DNA from: CADEEN01 sp031379365
GTDB lineage: Bacteria > Pseudomonadota > Gammaproteobacteria > Burkholderiales > Burkholderiaceae_C
Length of the DNA: 21,083 nucleotides
Direction: 5' to 3'
NCBI GenBank assembly: GCA_031379365.1
Contig: JANNFB010000174.1
Location: 1-21,083 of the forward strand
Part shown: positions 1-7,289 of the stretch, piece after piece
Layout: each line of letters starts with the position of its first letter
Position numbering within the stretch: the first letter of the stretch is position 1
Program-made: the position numbers and the translations under genes
Notes under the pieces: model-generated
What the model was told of the DNA's origin: nothing
The model's input: only the letters and a program-made list of their open reading frames with translations
Databases searched by the model: none

Positions 1-522
1 GGCCACGATGCCGTAGCGCTGGGTCTGATCGGCCGGCACCTCCTGCACCGCCAGCATCGAGACGCGCCACTCCTTGAATTGCTCCACCATCTGCGACAGC
101 ACCGGCGGCGTGCCGACCATCAGGTCGTCGGCCAGCAGCACGGCGAAGGGCTCGTTGCCGACCAGCTTCTGGCCGCACAGCACAGCGTGGCCCAAACCCA
201 GTGCCTGGGCCTGGCGCACGTAGATGCACTCCATGTCATCGGGCTTGACGCTGCGTACAACGTGCAGTAATTCCGCCTTACCCGCTTGTTCAAGGGCTAC
301 TTCCAACTCGAACGTCATGTCAAAGTGATCCTCGATGGGGCGCTTGTGGCGACCCGTGACGAAGATCATCTCTCTGACGCCGGCGGCATACGCCTCTTCG
401 ACCGCATACTGAATCAGCGGTTTGTCGACCACCGGCAACATCTCTTTGGGCTGGGCCTTGGTGGCCGGCAGGAATCGGGTTCCGAGGCCTGCAACGGGAA
501 AGATCGCCTTTTTTATGTGCAT
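1..522 (-). CDS. galU: UTP--glucose-1-phosphate uridylyltransferase, N-terminal part
   Basis: GalU makes UDP-glucose from UTP and glucose-1-phosphate in the cytoplasm, feeding exopolysaccharide, LPS and trehalose synthesis. The reading frame is open from ATG at 522 to the window edge (174 codons, no stop), about 60% of the usual ~290 residues. The N-terminus carries the nucleotidyltransferase signature GLGTRFLPAT (residues 12-21), followed by PKEMLPVVDKPLIQYAVEEA (25-44), which is typical of GalU. Further on come a TGRHKRPIEDHFD segment, a LGLGHAVL segment and the LLADDL metal/nucleotide site. The start was chosen because the protein then begins MHIKKAIFPVAG, as in the family; the Shine-Dalgarno is weak (TAAGC). 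It is divergent from the dehydrogenase-like gene at 607. GalF is an alternative paralogue name, but the sequence fits GalU well. Confidence 0.95.
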   Translation of the reverse strand, partial: MHIKKAIFPVAGLGTRFLPATKAQPKEMLPVVDKPLIQYAVEEAYAAGVREMIFVTGRHKRPIEDHFDMTFELEVALEQAGKAELLHVVRSVKPDDMECIYVRQAQALGLGHAVLCGQKLVGNEPFAVLLADDLMVGTPPVLSQMVEQFKEWRVSMLAVQEVPADQTQRYGIVA

Positions 523-606
523 TTGCTTACAATTAGCGCTAGGGAGACGGGCGGATTCTGGCACGCAGGGTGATTGCGCCCGCCGTGAGAACTGCCCGAA
601 GGGTGC

Positions 607-1587
607 ATGGACGTCCTGATCGTTGAGCCGCTGGAGCCGGACGTCATGCAGTGGCTGGGCGAGCGCCATGCCGTGCGCTATGCGCCTGAACTGGCACGCG
701 ATCCGCGGGCGCTGCGCCAGGCGTTGTTCAACGTGCGCGCCCTGGTGATTCCGCCCTCCGTGGCCCTGGATGCCCAGGTGCTGCACTACGCGCCGGTGCT
801 GCGTGCCGTCGGCCGCCTCAGCTCCGGTGCCGAAAACATCGACATCGATGCCTGCGGCCGCGCCGGCGTCGAGGTGGTCCGCAGCGTCACGGCCAGCGCC
901 GTGGCCGAGGCCGAGTTCATGGTCGGGGCCCTGCTGGCCATGTTGCGTCGGGTGCCCGTCGTGAACGCCGAGGGCCTGCTGGTCGGCCGTGAGCTCGGTG
1001 GCGCCACCATTGGCCTGATCGGCATGGTGCCCGCCGCGCGCTCGCTGGCCCAGTTGCTGGCCGCCTTCGGCTCACGCGTGGTGGGCTACGACCCTTCTGT
1101 GCATGCATCAGACAACGTCTGGAACCGCTGGCGTGTCGAGCCCCTGCCGCTGCGCGAGTTGATGGAGCAGAGCGACGGCGTGTGCGTGCAGCTGGCTTAC
1201 TTCACCCGCTACCAGGGCTTGATCGGCGAGCGCTTCCTGCCGTTTTGCAAACCGAACCAGGTGGTGGTGAGCATTGCCCACTCGAGCCTGTTCGACGAAG
1301 CCGCGCTGGCCGACGTGCTGGCCACCGGCCGCATGGCCGCCGCTTGGTTCGACAGCCTGGAGCCCGGTGCGATGGACCCGGGCCGGCCGCTGCACGACAT
1401 CGACACCCTGCAGATCACCCCGCGCGTGGCCGCCACAACGCGCGAATCCCGCATCCGCAGTGCCTGGGCCGTGGCCCGGCGCATCGATGAAATCCTGACG
1501 GCCGGCAGCGCGCCCAAGCGCGCCGAGTTCAAGGCGACGGCACCAGACGTTTCGCTTGATCTTCCAGCTGACGAAGCGTCTGGCTGA
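607..1587 (+). CDS. D-2-hydroxyacid dehydrogenase-fold protein with altered catalytic residues
   Basis: The 326-residue protein has the layout of the D-isomer-specific 2-hydroxyacid dehydrogenase family: an N-terminal catalytic half (1-105), an inserted NAD-binding Rossmann domain (about 106-275) and a return helix. Recognisable landmarks are RAGVEV (85-90), VAEAEFMVGALLAMLRR (99-115), GYDP (160-163) and DEAALADVL (230-238). The functional positions are odd. The GxGxxG loop reads GMVPAA (139-144), keeping only the first glycine. The usual catalytic Arg of the ARG motif is His225 (AHS). The Glu of the EP motif is kept (Glu252). The usual catalytic His of TPH is Arg273 (TPR). It may therefore bind NAD weakly or not act as a dehydrogenase; the substrate is unknown. 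AAGGG at 599-603 precedes the ATG with short spacing. Its last 59 bases overlap the end of convergent valS. Confidence 0.85.
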   Translation: MDVLIVEPLEPDVMQWLGERHAVRYAPELARDPRALRQALFNVRALVIPPSVALDAQVLHYAPVLRAVGRLSSGAENIDIDACGRAGVEVVRSVTASAVAEAEFMVGALLAMLRRVPVVNAEGLLVGRELGGATIGLIGMVPAARSLAQLLAAFGSRVVGYDPSVHASDNVWNRWRVEPLPLRELMEQSDGVCVQLAYFTRYQGLIGERFLPFCKPNQVVVSIAHSSLFDEAALADVLATGRMAAAWFDSLEPGAMDPGRPLHDIDTLQITPRVAATTRESRIRSAWAVARRIDEILTAGSAPKRAEFKATAPDVSLDLPADEASG

Positions 1588-4390
1588 ACTCCGCCAGGCG
1601 CAGGCGCTCCTGCTCCACCACGGCCGCCGGGGCGCGCGCCACGAAGCCTGCGTTACCCAACTTGGCTTCGGCTTTGAGCACCTCGCCCTGCAGGCGCGCA
1701 ATCTCCTTGGCCAGTCGGGCTTGTTCTGCCGCCGGATCGATCTGCACTTTGAGCGCAAAGCGGGCGTCGCCCACCACGGCCACGGGCGCGTTCTGCGTGG
1801 CCTGCGCGAAAGCCGCCTCGTCGTGCAGCCGCTCGACGTTCGACAGCTTGGCCAGGGCCTTGAGCAGCGGCGCGGCAGCGTCGAAGAAGGCGGCGTCACC
1901 GAAGGCCAGCAGCGGCACCCGTTCGGCGGGTGACAGCGACATCTCGCTGCGCAAGTTGCGGCACGACCCGACCACGGCCTTCAACTGCGCGACCCAGGCG
2001 TCGGCCTGTGCGTCGATGCGCTCGGGCTGCGCCACAGGGTAGGGCGCGGTGACGATGCCGTCGGCCGCGCCCGCCACCTTGCGCTGGGCTACCGGCGCTA
2101 CGCGCTCCCACAATTCGGCGGTGATGAAGGGCGTGAGCGGGTGCAGCAGGCGCAACACCGTTTCCAGCACGCGGATCAGCGTTCGCCGCGCGGCGCGCTG
2201 CTGCGCGGCGTCGCCGCCCTGGATCTGCACCTTGGCGATCTCGAGGTACCAGTCGCAGTACTCGTCCCAGACGAAGCTGTAAACCGCGTTGGCGACGTTG
2301 TCGAGCCGGTAGTCGGCGAAGCCCTGCGCAACGGCGGCCTCGACGCGCTGTAGTTCGCTGACGATCCAGCGGTCGGCCAGCGAGAAGTCGAGGTATCCCC
2401 CAGGCACGCACTCCTCGGCGCCGTGTGGCGCGAAGCCGCAGTCCTGTCCCTCGCAGTTCATCAACACGAAGCGCGTCGCGTTCCAGAGCTTGTTGCAGAA
2501 GTTGCGGTAGCCCTCGCAGCGCTGGGTGTCGAAATTGATGCTGCGCCCCAGGCTGGCGTAGCTGGCCATCGTGAAGCGCAGCGCGTCGGCGCCGTACGCC
2601 GGCATGCCGTTCGGGAACTCCTTCTTCACCCGTGCAGCCACCTTGGGCGCCGTTTCGGGCTTGCGCAGTCCGGTGGTGCTCTTCTTGACCAGGGTGTCGA
2701 TGTCGCAGCCCTGGATCAGGTCCACCGGGTCGAGCACATTGCCCTCGCTCTTGCTCATCTTGTTGCCGTGGGCGTCGTGCACCAGGCCGTGGATGTAGAC
2801 GTCCTTGAACGGCACCTTGCCGGTGAAGTGCAGGGTCATCATGATCATCCGGGCGACCCAGAAGAAGATGATGTCGTAGCCCGTGATGAGCACGTTGGAC
2901 GGCAGGAACAGGTCCTGCTCGACCGTCTTGGCCGGCCAGCCCAGCGTGGAAAACGGGAACTGCGAAGCCGAGTACCAGGTGTCGAGCACGTCTTCGTCGC
3001 GCTTCAACTCGCCGCTGTAGCCGGCGGCCGTGGCTTTCGCGCGGGCCTCGTCCTCATTGCGGGCCACGAACAGCTCGCCGCCGCTGCCGTACCAGGCCGG
3101 GATCTGGTGACCCCACCAGAGCTGGCGCGAGATGCACCAGTCCTGTATGTTCTTCATCCACTGGTTCCAGGTGTTGACCCATTGCGGCGGTACGAAGCGC
3201 ACATCGCCACGCTCCACCGCCGCCATCGCGCGGCCGGCGATCGACTCGCCGTCGTGGCCCGGCTTGGTCATGGCCATGAACCACTGGTCGGTCAGCATCG
3301 GCTCGACGATCTGGCCGGTGCGCGCACAGCGCGGCACGGTGAGCTTGTGCTTCTTGACCTCGACCAGCAGGCCCAGCGCTTCCAGATCGGCGACGACGCG
3401 CTTGCGCGCGACGAAGCGATCCAGGCCGCGGTAGGGCGCCGGCGCGTTGTCGTTGACCGTGGCATCGAGCGCCAGCACGCCGATCATCGGCAGGCCGTGG
3501 CGCTGGCCGACCGCATAGTCATTCGCGTCGTGCGCTGGCGTGACCTTGACCACGCCGGTGCCGAAGGCGCGATCGACATAGGCGTCGGCGATGACGGGAA
3601 TCGTGCGATCGCACAGCGGCAGCCTGACCTGCTTGCCGACCAGCGCCGCGTAGCGCTCGTCTTCCGGGTGCACCATCAGCGCGGTGTCGCCGAGCATGGT
3701 TTCCGGCCGCGTGGTGGCCACCACCAGCGAGGTCGGGCCCCCGGCGGCTGCCAGGCTGCCGTCCTCATCCACCAGCGGATAGCGGATGTGCCAAAGGAAG
3801 CCGTCCTCCTCTTCGCTCTCCACCTCCAGGTCCGACACGGCCGAGCGCAACACCGGGTCCCAGCTCACCAGGCGCTTGCCGCGGTAGATCAGGCCTTCTT
3901 CGAACAGACGCACGAAGGTCTCGTTGACGACGGCCGACTGCGCCCGATCCATCGTGAAGTACTCGCGGCTCCAGTCCACCGTGTCGCCGATGCGCCGCAT
4001 CTGCCCGGTGATGGTGTTGCCGCTTTCCTGCTTCCACTCCCAGATGCGGGCGACGAAATTCTTGCGCCCGATGTCGTGCCGGCTCTTGCCTTCGTCCTGC
4101 AGCTGACGCTCGACGACGATCTGCGTGGCGATGCCGGCGTGGTCGGTTCCCGGCAGCCACAGCGTGTTGAAACCACGCATGCGGTGGTAGCGCGTCAGCG
4201 CATCCATGATGGTGTGGTTGAAGCCGTGGCCCATGTGCAGCGTGCCCGTCACGTTGGGCGGCGGCAGCTGGATGCTGAACGAGGGCTTGGCGGCGTCGAG
4301 CGTCGGCGCGAACAGGCCGGGCTCGGCCCAGCGGGCGGCCCATTGCGCCTCGATGGCGGCGGGCTCGAAGGACTTGGCAAGTTCGGTCAT
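1529..4390 (-). CDS. valS: Valyl-tRNA synthetase
   Basis: This class I aminoacyl-tRNA synthetase charges tRNA-Val with valine in the cytoplasm and edits mischarged threonine. The chosen start gives 953 residues, normal for the family. The HIGH motif is HMGH (52-55), after PPPNVTGTL. A large editing (CP1) insertion follows, with the ATTRPETMLGD segment. KMSKS is at 544-548. The anticodon-binding domain follows, and the protein ends in a Leu/Glu/Lys-rich coiled-coil arm typical of ValRS. The frame also extends upstream to a TTG at 4423, but ATG 4390 gives the family-typical N-terminus MTELAKSFEP; neither start has a good Shine-Dalgarno. The gene is convergent with and overlaps the dehydrogenase-like gene by 59 bases, and is divergent from the S41 protease gene. 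Confidence 0.98.
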   Translation of the reverse strand: MTELAKSFEPAAIEAQWAARWAEPGLFAPTLDAAKPSFSIQLPPPNVTGTLHMGHGFNHTIMDALTRYHRMRGFNTLWLPGTDHAGIATQIVVERQLQDEGKSRHDIGRKNFVARIWEWKQESGNTITGQMRRIGDTVDWSREYFTMDRAQSAVVNETFVRLFEEGLIYRGKRLVSWDPVLRSAVSDLEVESEEEDGFLWHIRYPLVDEDGSLAAAGGPTSLVVATTRPETMLGDTALMVHPEDERYAALVGKQVRLPLCDRTIPVIADAYVDRAFGTGVVKVTPAHDANDYAVGQRHGLPMIGVLALDATVNDNAPAPYRGLDRFVARKRVVADLEALGLLVEVKKHKLTVPRCARTGQIVEPMLTDQWFMAMTKPGHDGESIAGRAMAAVERGDVRFVPPQWVNTWNQWMKNIQDWCISRQLWWGHQIPAWYGSGGELFVARNEDEARAKATAAGYSGELKRDEDVLDTWYSASQFPFSTLGWPAKTVEQDLFLPSNVLITGYDIIFFWVARMIMMTLHFTGKVPFKDVYIHGLVHDAHGNKMSKSEGNVLDPVDLIQGCDIDTLVKKSTTGLRKPETAPKVAARVKKEFPNGMPAYGADALRFTMASYASLGRSINFDTQRCEGYRNFCNKLWNATRFVLMNCEGQDCGFAPHGAEECVPGGYLDFSLADRWIVSELQRVEAAVAQGFADYRLDNVANAVYSFVWDEYCDWYLEIAKVQIQGGDAAQQRAARRTLIRVLETVLRLLHPLTPFITAELWERVAPVAQRKVAGAADGIVTAPYPVAQPERIDAQADAWVAQLKAVVGSCRNLRSEMSLSPAERVPLLAFGDAAFFDAAAPLLKALAKLSNVERLHDEAAFAQATQNAPVAVVGDARFALKVQIDPAAEQARLAKEIARLQGEVLKAEAKLGNAGFVARAPAAVVEQERLRLAEFSQTLRQLEDQAKRLVPSP

Positions 4391-4454
4391 GGCAGCAAAC
4401 GAAGGCAACACACGCCGACACAAAAAGTTGTCAACGCGCGCAGGGTCTCAGGGG

Positions 4455-4482
4455 TTGCATGGATTCTAGGTCGTGCTACCTT
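4455..4482 (+). promoter_or_regulatory. Candidate sigma-70 promoter for the S41 protease gene
   Basis: TTGCAT (4455-4460) and TACCTT (4477-4482) are separated by 16 bases, and TGC sits directly before the -10 box (extended -10). The site lies in the divergent gap between valS and the protease gene, about 30 bases before the protease start. Match to consensus is only moderate, so this is a suggestion. Confidence 0.3.
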
Positions 4483-4511
4483 GGCGTCGACCCGTCCCTG
4501 GAGACCTCCTG

Positions 4512-5909
4512 ATGACCTTCGCCCCTCGCCGTTCCTTGCGCGCACTGGCCTGCGCTGTACCGATGTTTCTGGCGGCCTGTGGCGGCGGTGGGGATGGCGG
4601 CACACCGCCGCCGCTGACCTGCAGCACCGCTGGCCAGCAAGACTGGCTGCAGACCTACATGAACGACTGGTACTTCTGGTACGCCCTGAGCCCGAAACCG
4701 TCGCCCGTGAACTTCACCACTGTCGACAGCTACTTCGATGCATTAATCTATCGCGCGCAGGATCTGATCCCCAACGGTGGCGGAGCGCGCTGGCCAATAG
4801 ACCGCTACAGCGGCTTCCAGTCCACCGAGAGCTTCAACCGCTTCTTCGGCGACGGCCAGACCCTCGGCTACGGCGTGTCGGTGGCAGGCATCGAAGTCAC
4901 CACGCCTTCGCCGCAACCGACGCAGCCGCTGTACGTGCGCTACATCGAGCCCTTGTCGCCGGCGGCCACCGCCGGTGTGGCCCGTGGCGACCGGGTGGTG
5001 TCGATCAACGGCGTGGCTGCGGCCACCGTCATCAGCGACAACAACGGTTTCAGCGGCTTGACACCGAACGCGGCCGGCGACCGGCTCAATCTCGTGCTGC
5101 GCAGCCCTGGCGGCGTCGATCGCAGCGTGGCGCTCACGGCAGCCGTCTACGGCCTGACGCCGGTGCAGAACAGCCAGATCGTGCAAACCCCCAACGGCCG
5201 CTCGATCGGCTACGTCACGGTCAAGGACATGATCAGCCAGGTCGGCACGCCCCTGGCCAGCGCGTTCTCCAACTTCCGCGCCAACAACGTGCAGGAACTC
5301 GTGCTCGACCTGCGCTACAACGGCGGCGGCCTGGTGTCCGTGGGCCGCGACGTGGCGTCCTACGCGGCGGGCTCGCGCGGCAGCGGCCAGCGGTTCGCGC
5401 AGCTGCTCTACAACGACAAGCGCAGCGCCAACAACGAGAGCTTCGCCTTCTCCAACCCGAACAGCTGGACGGGTTTCTCCAAGGTCTACGTGCTGGTCGG
5501 CCCGCGCACCTGCTCGGCCAGCGAGCAGGTCATCAACGGCCTGCGCGGCGTGGGCGTGAACGTGGTGGCCATCGGCGACACCACCTGCGGTAAGCCGGTC
5601 GGCTTCCTGCCGCAAAGCAACTCCTGCGGCACGACCTACAGCGTCGTCAACTTCGAGAGCGTCAACGCCCGCAGCGAGGGGCGCTATTTCGACGGCTTCC
5701 AGGCCACATGCGCGGTCGCCGAAGACTTCACTCGCCCCACCGGCTCCACCACCGATCCCCTGCTGGTCGCCGCCGCCCATCACATAGACAACGGTGCCTG
5801 CCCTGCTGGCACCGCGCTGCGCGAACAGCCCTTGTCGCGCCAGGCCGGGCCGCGCGCCCGCTACAGCGGCGCCGACGGCGGCGAGCGCACGGGGATGTCG
5901 GCACGCTAG
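4512..5909 (+). CDS. S41-family (C-terminal processing) peptidase, lipoprotein
   Basis: Predicted periplasmic, membrane-anchored serine protease of the Tsp/CtpA type. ATG 4512 was chosen because GGAG at 4500-4503 lies 8 bases upstream and because the N-terminus becomes a lipoprotein signal: basic residues, a short hydrophobic stretch and the lipobox LAAC with Cys23, followed by a GGGGDGG tether. The 465 residues contain an N-terminal S41 domain (about 35-125), a PDZ domain (about 135-212, with RGDRVVSINGVA) and the protease core. The core has DLRYNGGG (266-273), the nucleophile Ser335 in TCSASE and the general base Lys361 in TTCGKPVG, 26 residues later. Six cysteines besides the lipid-linked one are present, two of them touching the active site. 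The substrate is unknown. It is divergent from valS and convergent with the type I secretion genes; nothing shows a functional link to them. Confidence 0.92.
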   Translation: MTFAPRRSLRALACAVPMFLAACGGGGDGGTPPPLTCSTAGQQDWLQTYMNDWYFWYALSPKPSPVNFTTVDSYFDALIYRAQDLIPNGGGARWPIDRYSGFQSTESFNRFFGDGQTLGYGVSVAGIEVTTPSPQPTQPLYVRYIEPLSPAATAGVARGDRVVSINGVAAATVISDNNGFSGLTPNAAGDRLNLVLRSPGGVDRSVALTAAVYGLTPVQNSQIVQTPNGRSIGYVTVKDMISQVGTPLASAFSNFRANNVQELVLDLRYNGGGLVSVGRDVASYAAGSRGSGQRFAQLLYNDKRSANNESFAFSNPNSWTGFSKVYVLVGPRTCSASEQVINGLRGVGVNVVAIGDTTCGKPVGFLPQSNSCGTTYSVVNFESVNARSEGRYFDGFQATCAVAEDFTRPTGSTTDPLLVAAAHHIDNGACPAGTALREQPLSRQAGPRARYSGADGGERTGMSAR

Positions 5910-5915
5910 GCTGCC

Positions 5916-5942
5916 GGCCAGTCGGTGCCGCACCGGCTGGCC
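5916..5942. terminator. Hairpin between convergent genes
   Basis: GGCCAGTCGGTG (5916-5927) and CACCGGCTGGCC (5931-5942) form a 12-bp stem with one G-U pair and a 3-base loop. It starts 7 bases after the protease stop and ends 4 bases before the stop of the convergent HlyD-like gene, so it could end transcription in both directions. There is no T-run on either side, so it is not a textbook intrinsic terminator. Confidence 0.5.
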
Positions 5943-5945
5943 TGG

Positions 5946-7289
5946 TTAACGTTCGCGGGCAGCGCGCGACACCATCAGAGTCAGCGGTTCCATCAGGTAC
6001 TGCAGCGCCGTGCGCGTGGCGCCCTGGATGTACACCTCGGCCGGCATGCCGGCCACCAGCTTGATGTCGCCGGCTTCGACCAGTGAGGCCGCGTCGGCCT
6101 CGATTTGCGCCACGAAGTAAGGCGCGCCTGACTGCCGGTCGATCAGCCGGTCGGCCGAGACATAGCTCACCTTGCCGCGCACCAGTCGCGTCGCACGGTT
6201 GCTGAACGCGGTGAAGCGGATCTCGGCCGCCTGATCGCCGTGCACGCGGTCGATGTCTTCCGGGCGCAAGCGCGCCTCCAGCACCAGGCGCTGCGCCGAG
6301 GGCACGATCTCGGCCACGGTTTCACGCGCGCCGATCACCGCGCCTGGTGCCGTCACACGCAAGTCGATCACTTCACCTGAGGCGGGTGCCACGATGACTT
6401 GGCGCGCCGCCGCATCGCCGGTCTTGCGCTGCTCCTGCTGCACCTCGGCCAGACGCGCGGTGGTGACCTTCAACTGATCGCTCGCCTGCTGGCGGTAGTC
6501 GTTCTCGAGGCCCTTGATGCGCAACTCGGTATCGACCATGCGCTGCTCCGCGCGCGCGAGCTCAGAACGTCGCTCTTCGAGCTTCACGCCGTAGTCAGCC
6601 ACCTGTGACTCCAACTGCGTGATACGTGTGGCCGAGACGAAGCCGTCCTTGAGCAGATTGCGGTTGTTGCGCAACTCCTCCTGCTGCAGCCGCAGCGACT
6701 CGCCGGCACGCTCTATCTGCGCGCGCAATGCCTGCACCTCCTGTGCCACCTTCTCGCGCTGGGTGCGCAGCAAGGCGGTCTGGCCATCGAGGGCACCGCG
6801 CCGGGTTTCGAACAAGGCGCGTTCCTTGGTCAGCAACTCCGCCAGGCCGGCATCGTCGCGTGCGGCCTGCTGCAACGCAGCGCCGAAGCTCAAACTCGGC
6901 TGTAGCGCCTGTTCGGCTTCGAGCCGCGCCAGGCTGGCGCTCTCGGCGCGCACACGCTTGTCCCAGCGCTGCATGTCGGCGTTCACCGACACATCGCCGA
7001 GCACGATCATGGGCTCGCCCTCGCGCACCTGCTGGCCATTGCGCACCCGCACCTCGCGCACGATGCCACCGTCGGCGTGCTGCACGGGGCTGCGGTTGAA
7101 CTCCACCTTCAACACCGCTGGCGCTACCACGGCTGAGGCCAGCGGCGCCAGCGCCAGCCAGGCCAGCAGAGGCACAAGCCCCAGGCCGGCCACCAGCGCA
7201 GCCGTGATCATCAGGCGGCGTGCCTCGGCCGCGTGCGCCAAAAGAGCAGGCGTCGCCGCGGGCTGGAGCGCTTGCGTTGCGGTGGTCAT
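5946..7289 (-). CDS. Type I secretion membrane fusion protein, HlyD/PrtE family
   Basis: This periplasmic adaptor of a type I secretion system bridges the inner-membrane ABC exporter to a TolC-like channel. The 447 residues have the family layout: a short cytoplasmic N-terminus, one transmembrane helix (about 26-48), a first lipoyl half-motif (about 66-96, around GGIVREVRVRNGQQVREGEP), a long Ala/Glu/Arg/Leu/Gln-rich coiled coil (about 105-290), the second lipoyl half (VIVAPASGEVIDLRV), then a beta-barrel and C-terminal domain ending in the usual GMPAEVYI and LQYLMEPL segments. Its ATG overlaps the exporter's TGA as ATGA, indicating translational coupling. It is the third gene of the RTX-exporter-adaptor unit, and the RTX protein is the obvious cargo. 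The outer-membrane partner is not in the window. Confidence 0.95.
   Translation of the reverse strand: MTTATQALQPAATPALLAHAAEARRLMITAALVAGLGLVPLLAWLALAPLASAVVAPAVLKVEFNRSPVQHADGGIVREVRVRNGQQVREGEPMIVLGDVSVNADMQRWDKRVRAESASLARLEAEQALQPSLSFGAALQQAARDDAGLAELLTKERALFETRRGALDGQTALLRTQREKVAQEVQALRAQIERAGESLRLQQEELRNNRNLLKDGFVSATRITQLESQVADYGVKLEERRSELARAEQRMVDTELRIKGLENDYRQQASDQLKVTTARLAEVQQEQRKTGDAAARQVIVAPASGEVIDLRVTAPGAVIGARETVAEIVPSAQRLVLEARLRPEDIDRVHGDQAAEIRFTAFSNRATRLVRGKVSYVSADRLIDRQSGAPYFVAQIEADAASLVEAGDIKLVAGMPAEVYIQGATRTALQYLMEPLTLMVSRAARER

Noticed and set aside
528..533. TACAAT on the plus strand before the dehydrogenase-like gene as a -10 box
   Set aside because: No -35 partner at normal spacing; a single hexamer is not enough.
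4390..4423. Longer valS start at TTG 4423
   Set aside because: It adds eleven residues unlike other ValRS N-termini; ATG 4390 gives the usual beginning.
4406..4434. TTGACA at 4429-4434 on the minus strand as the -35 box of a valS promoter
   Set aside because: The hexamer is perfect, but no acceptable -10 box lies 15-19 bases downstream, so the promoter call is not supported.
2423..5593. Open frame of 1056 codons on the plus strand, antisense to valS and running into the S41 gene
   Set aside because: It mirrors the codon structure of valS in a high-GC genome, has Arg/His/Ala-rich low-complexity composition and no recognisable domain, and overlaps two certain genes.
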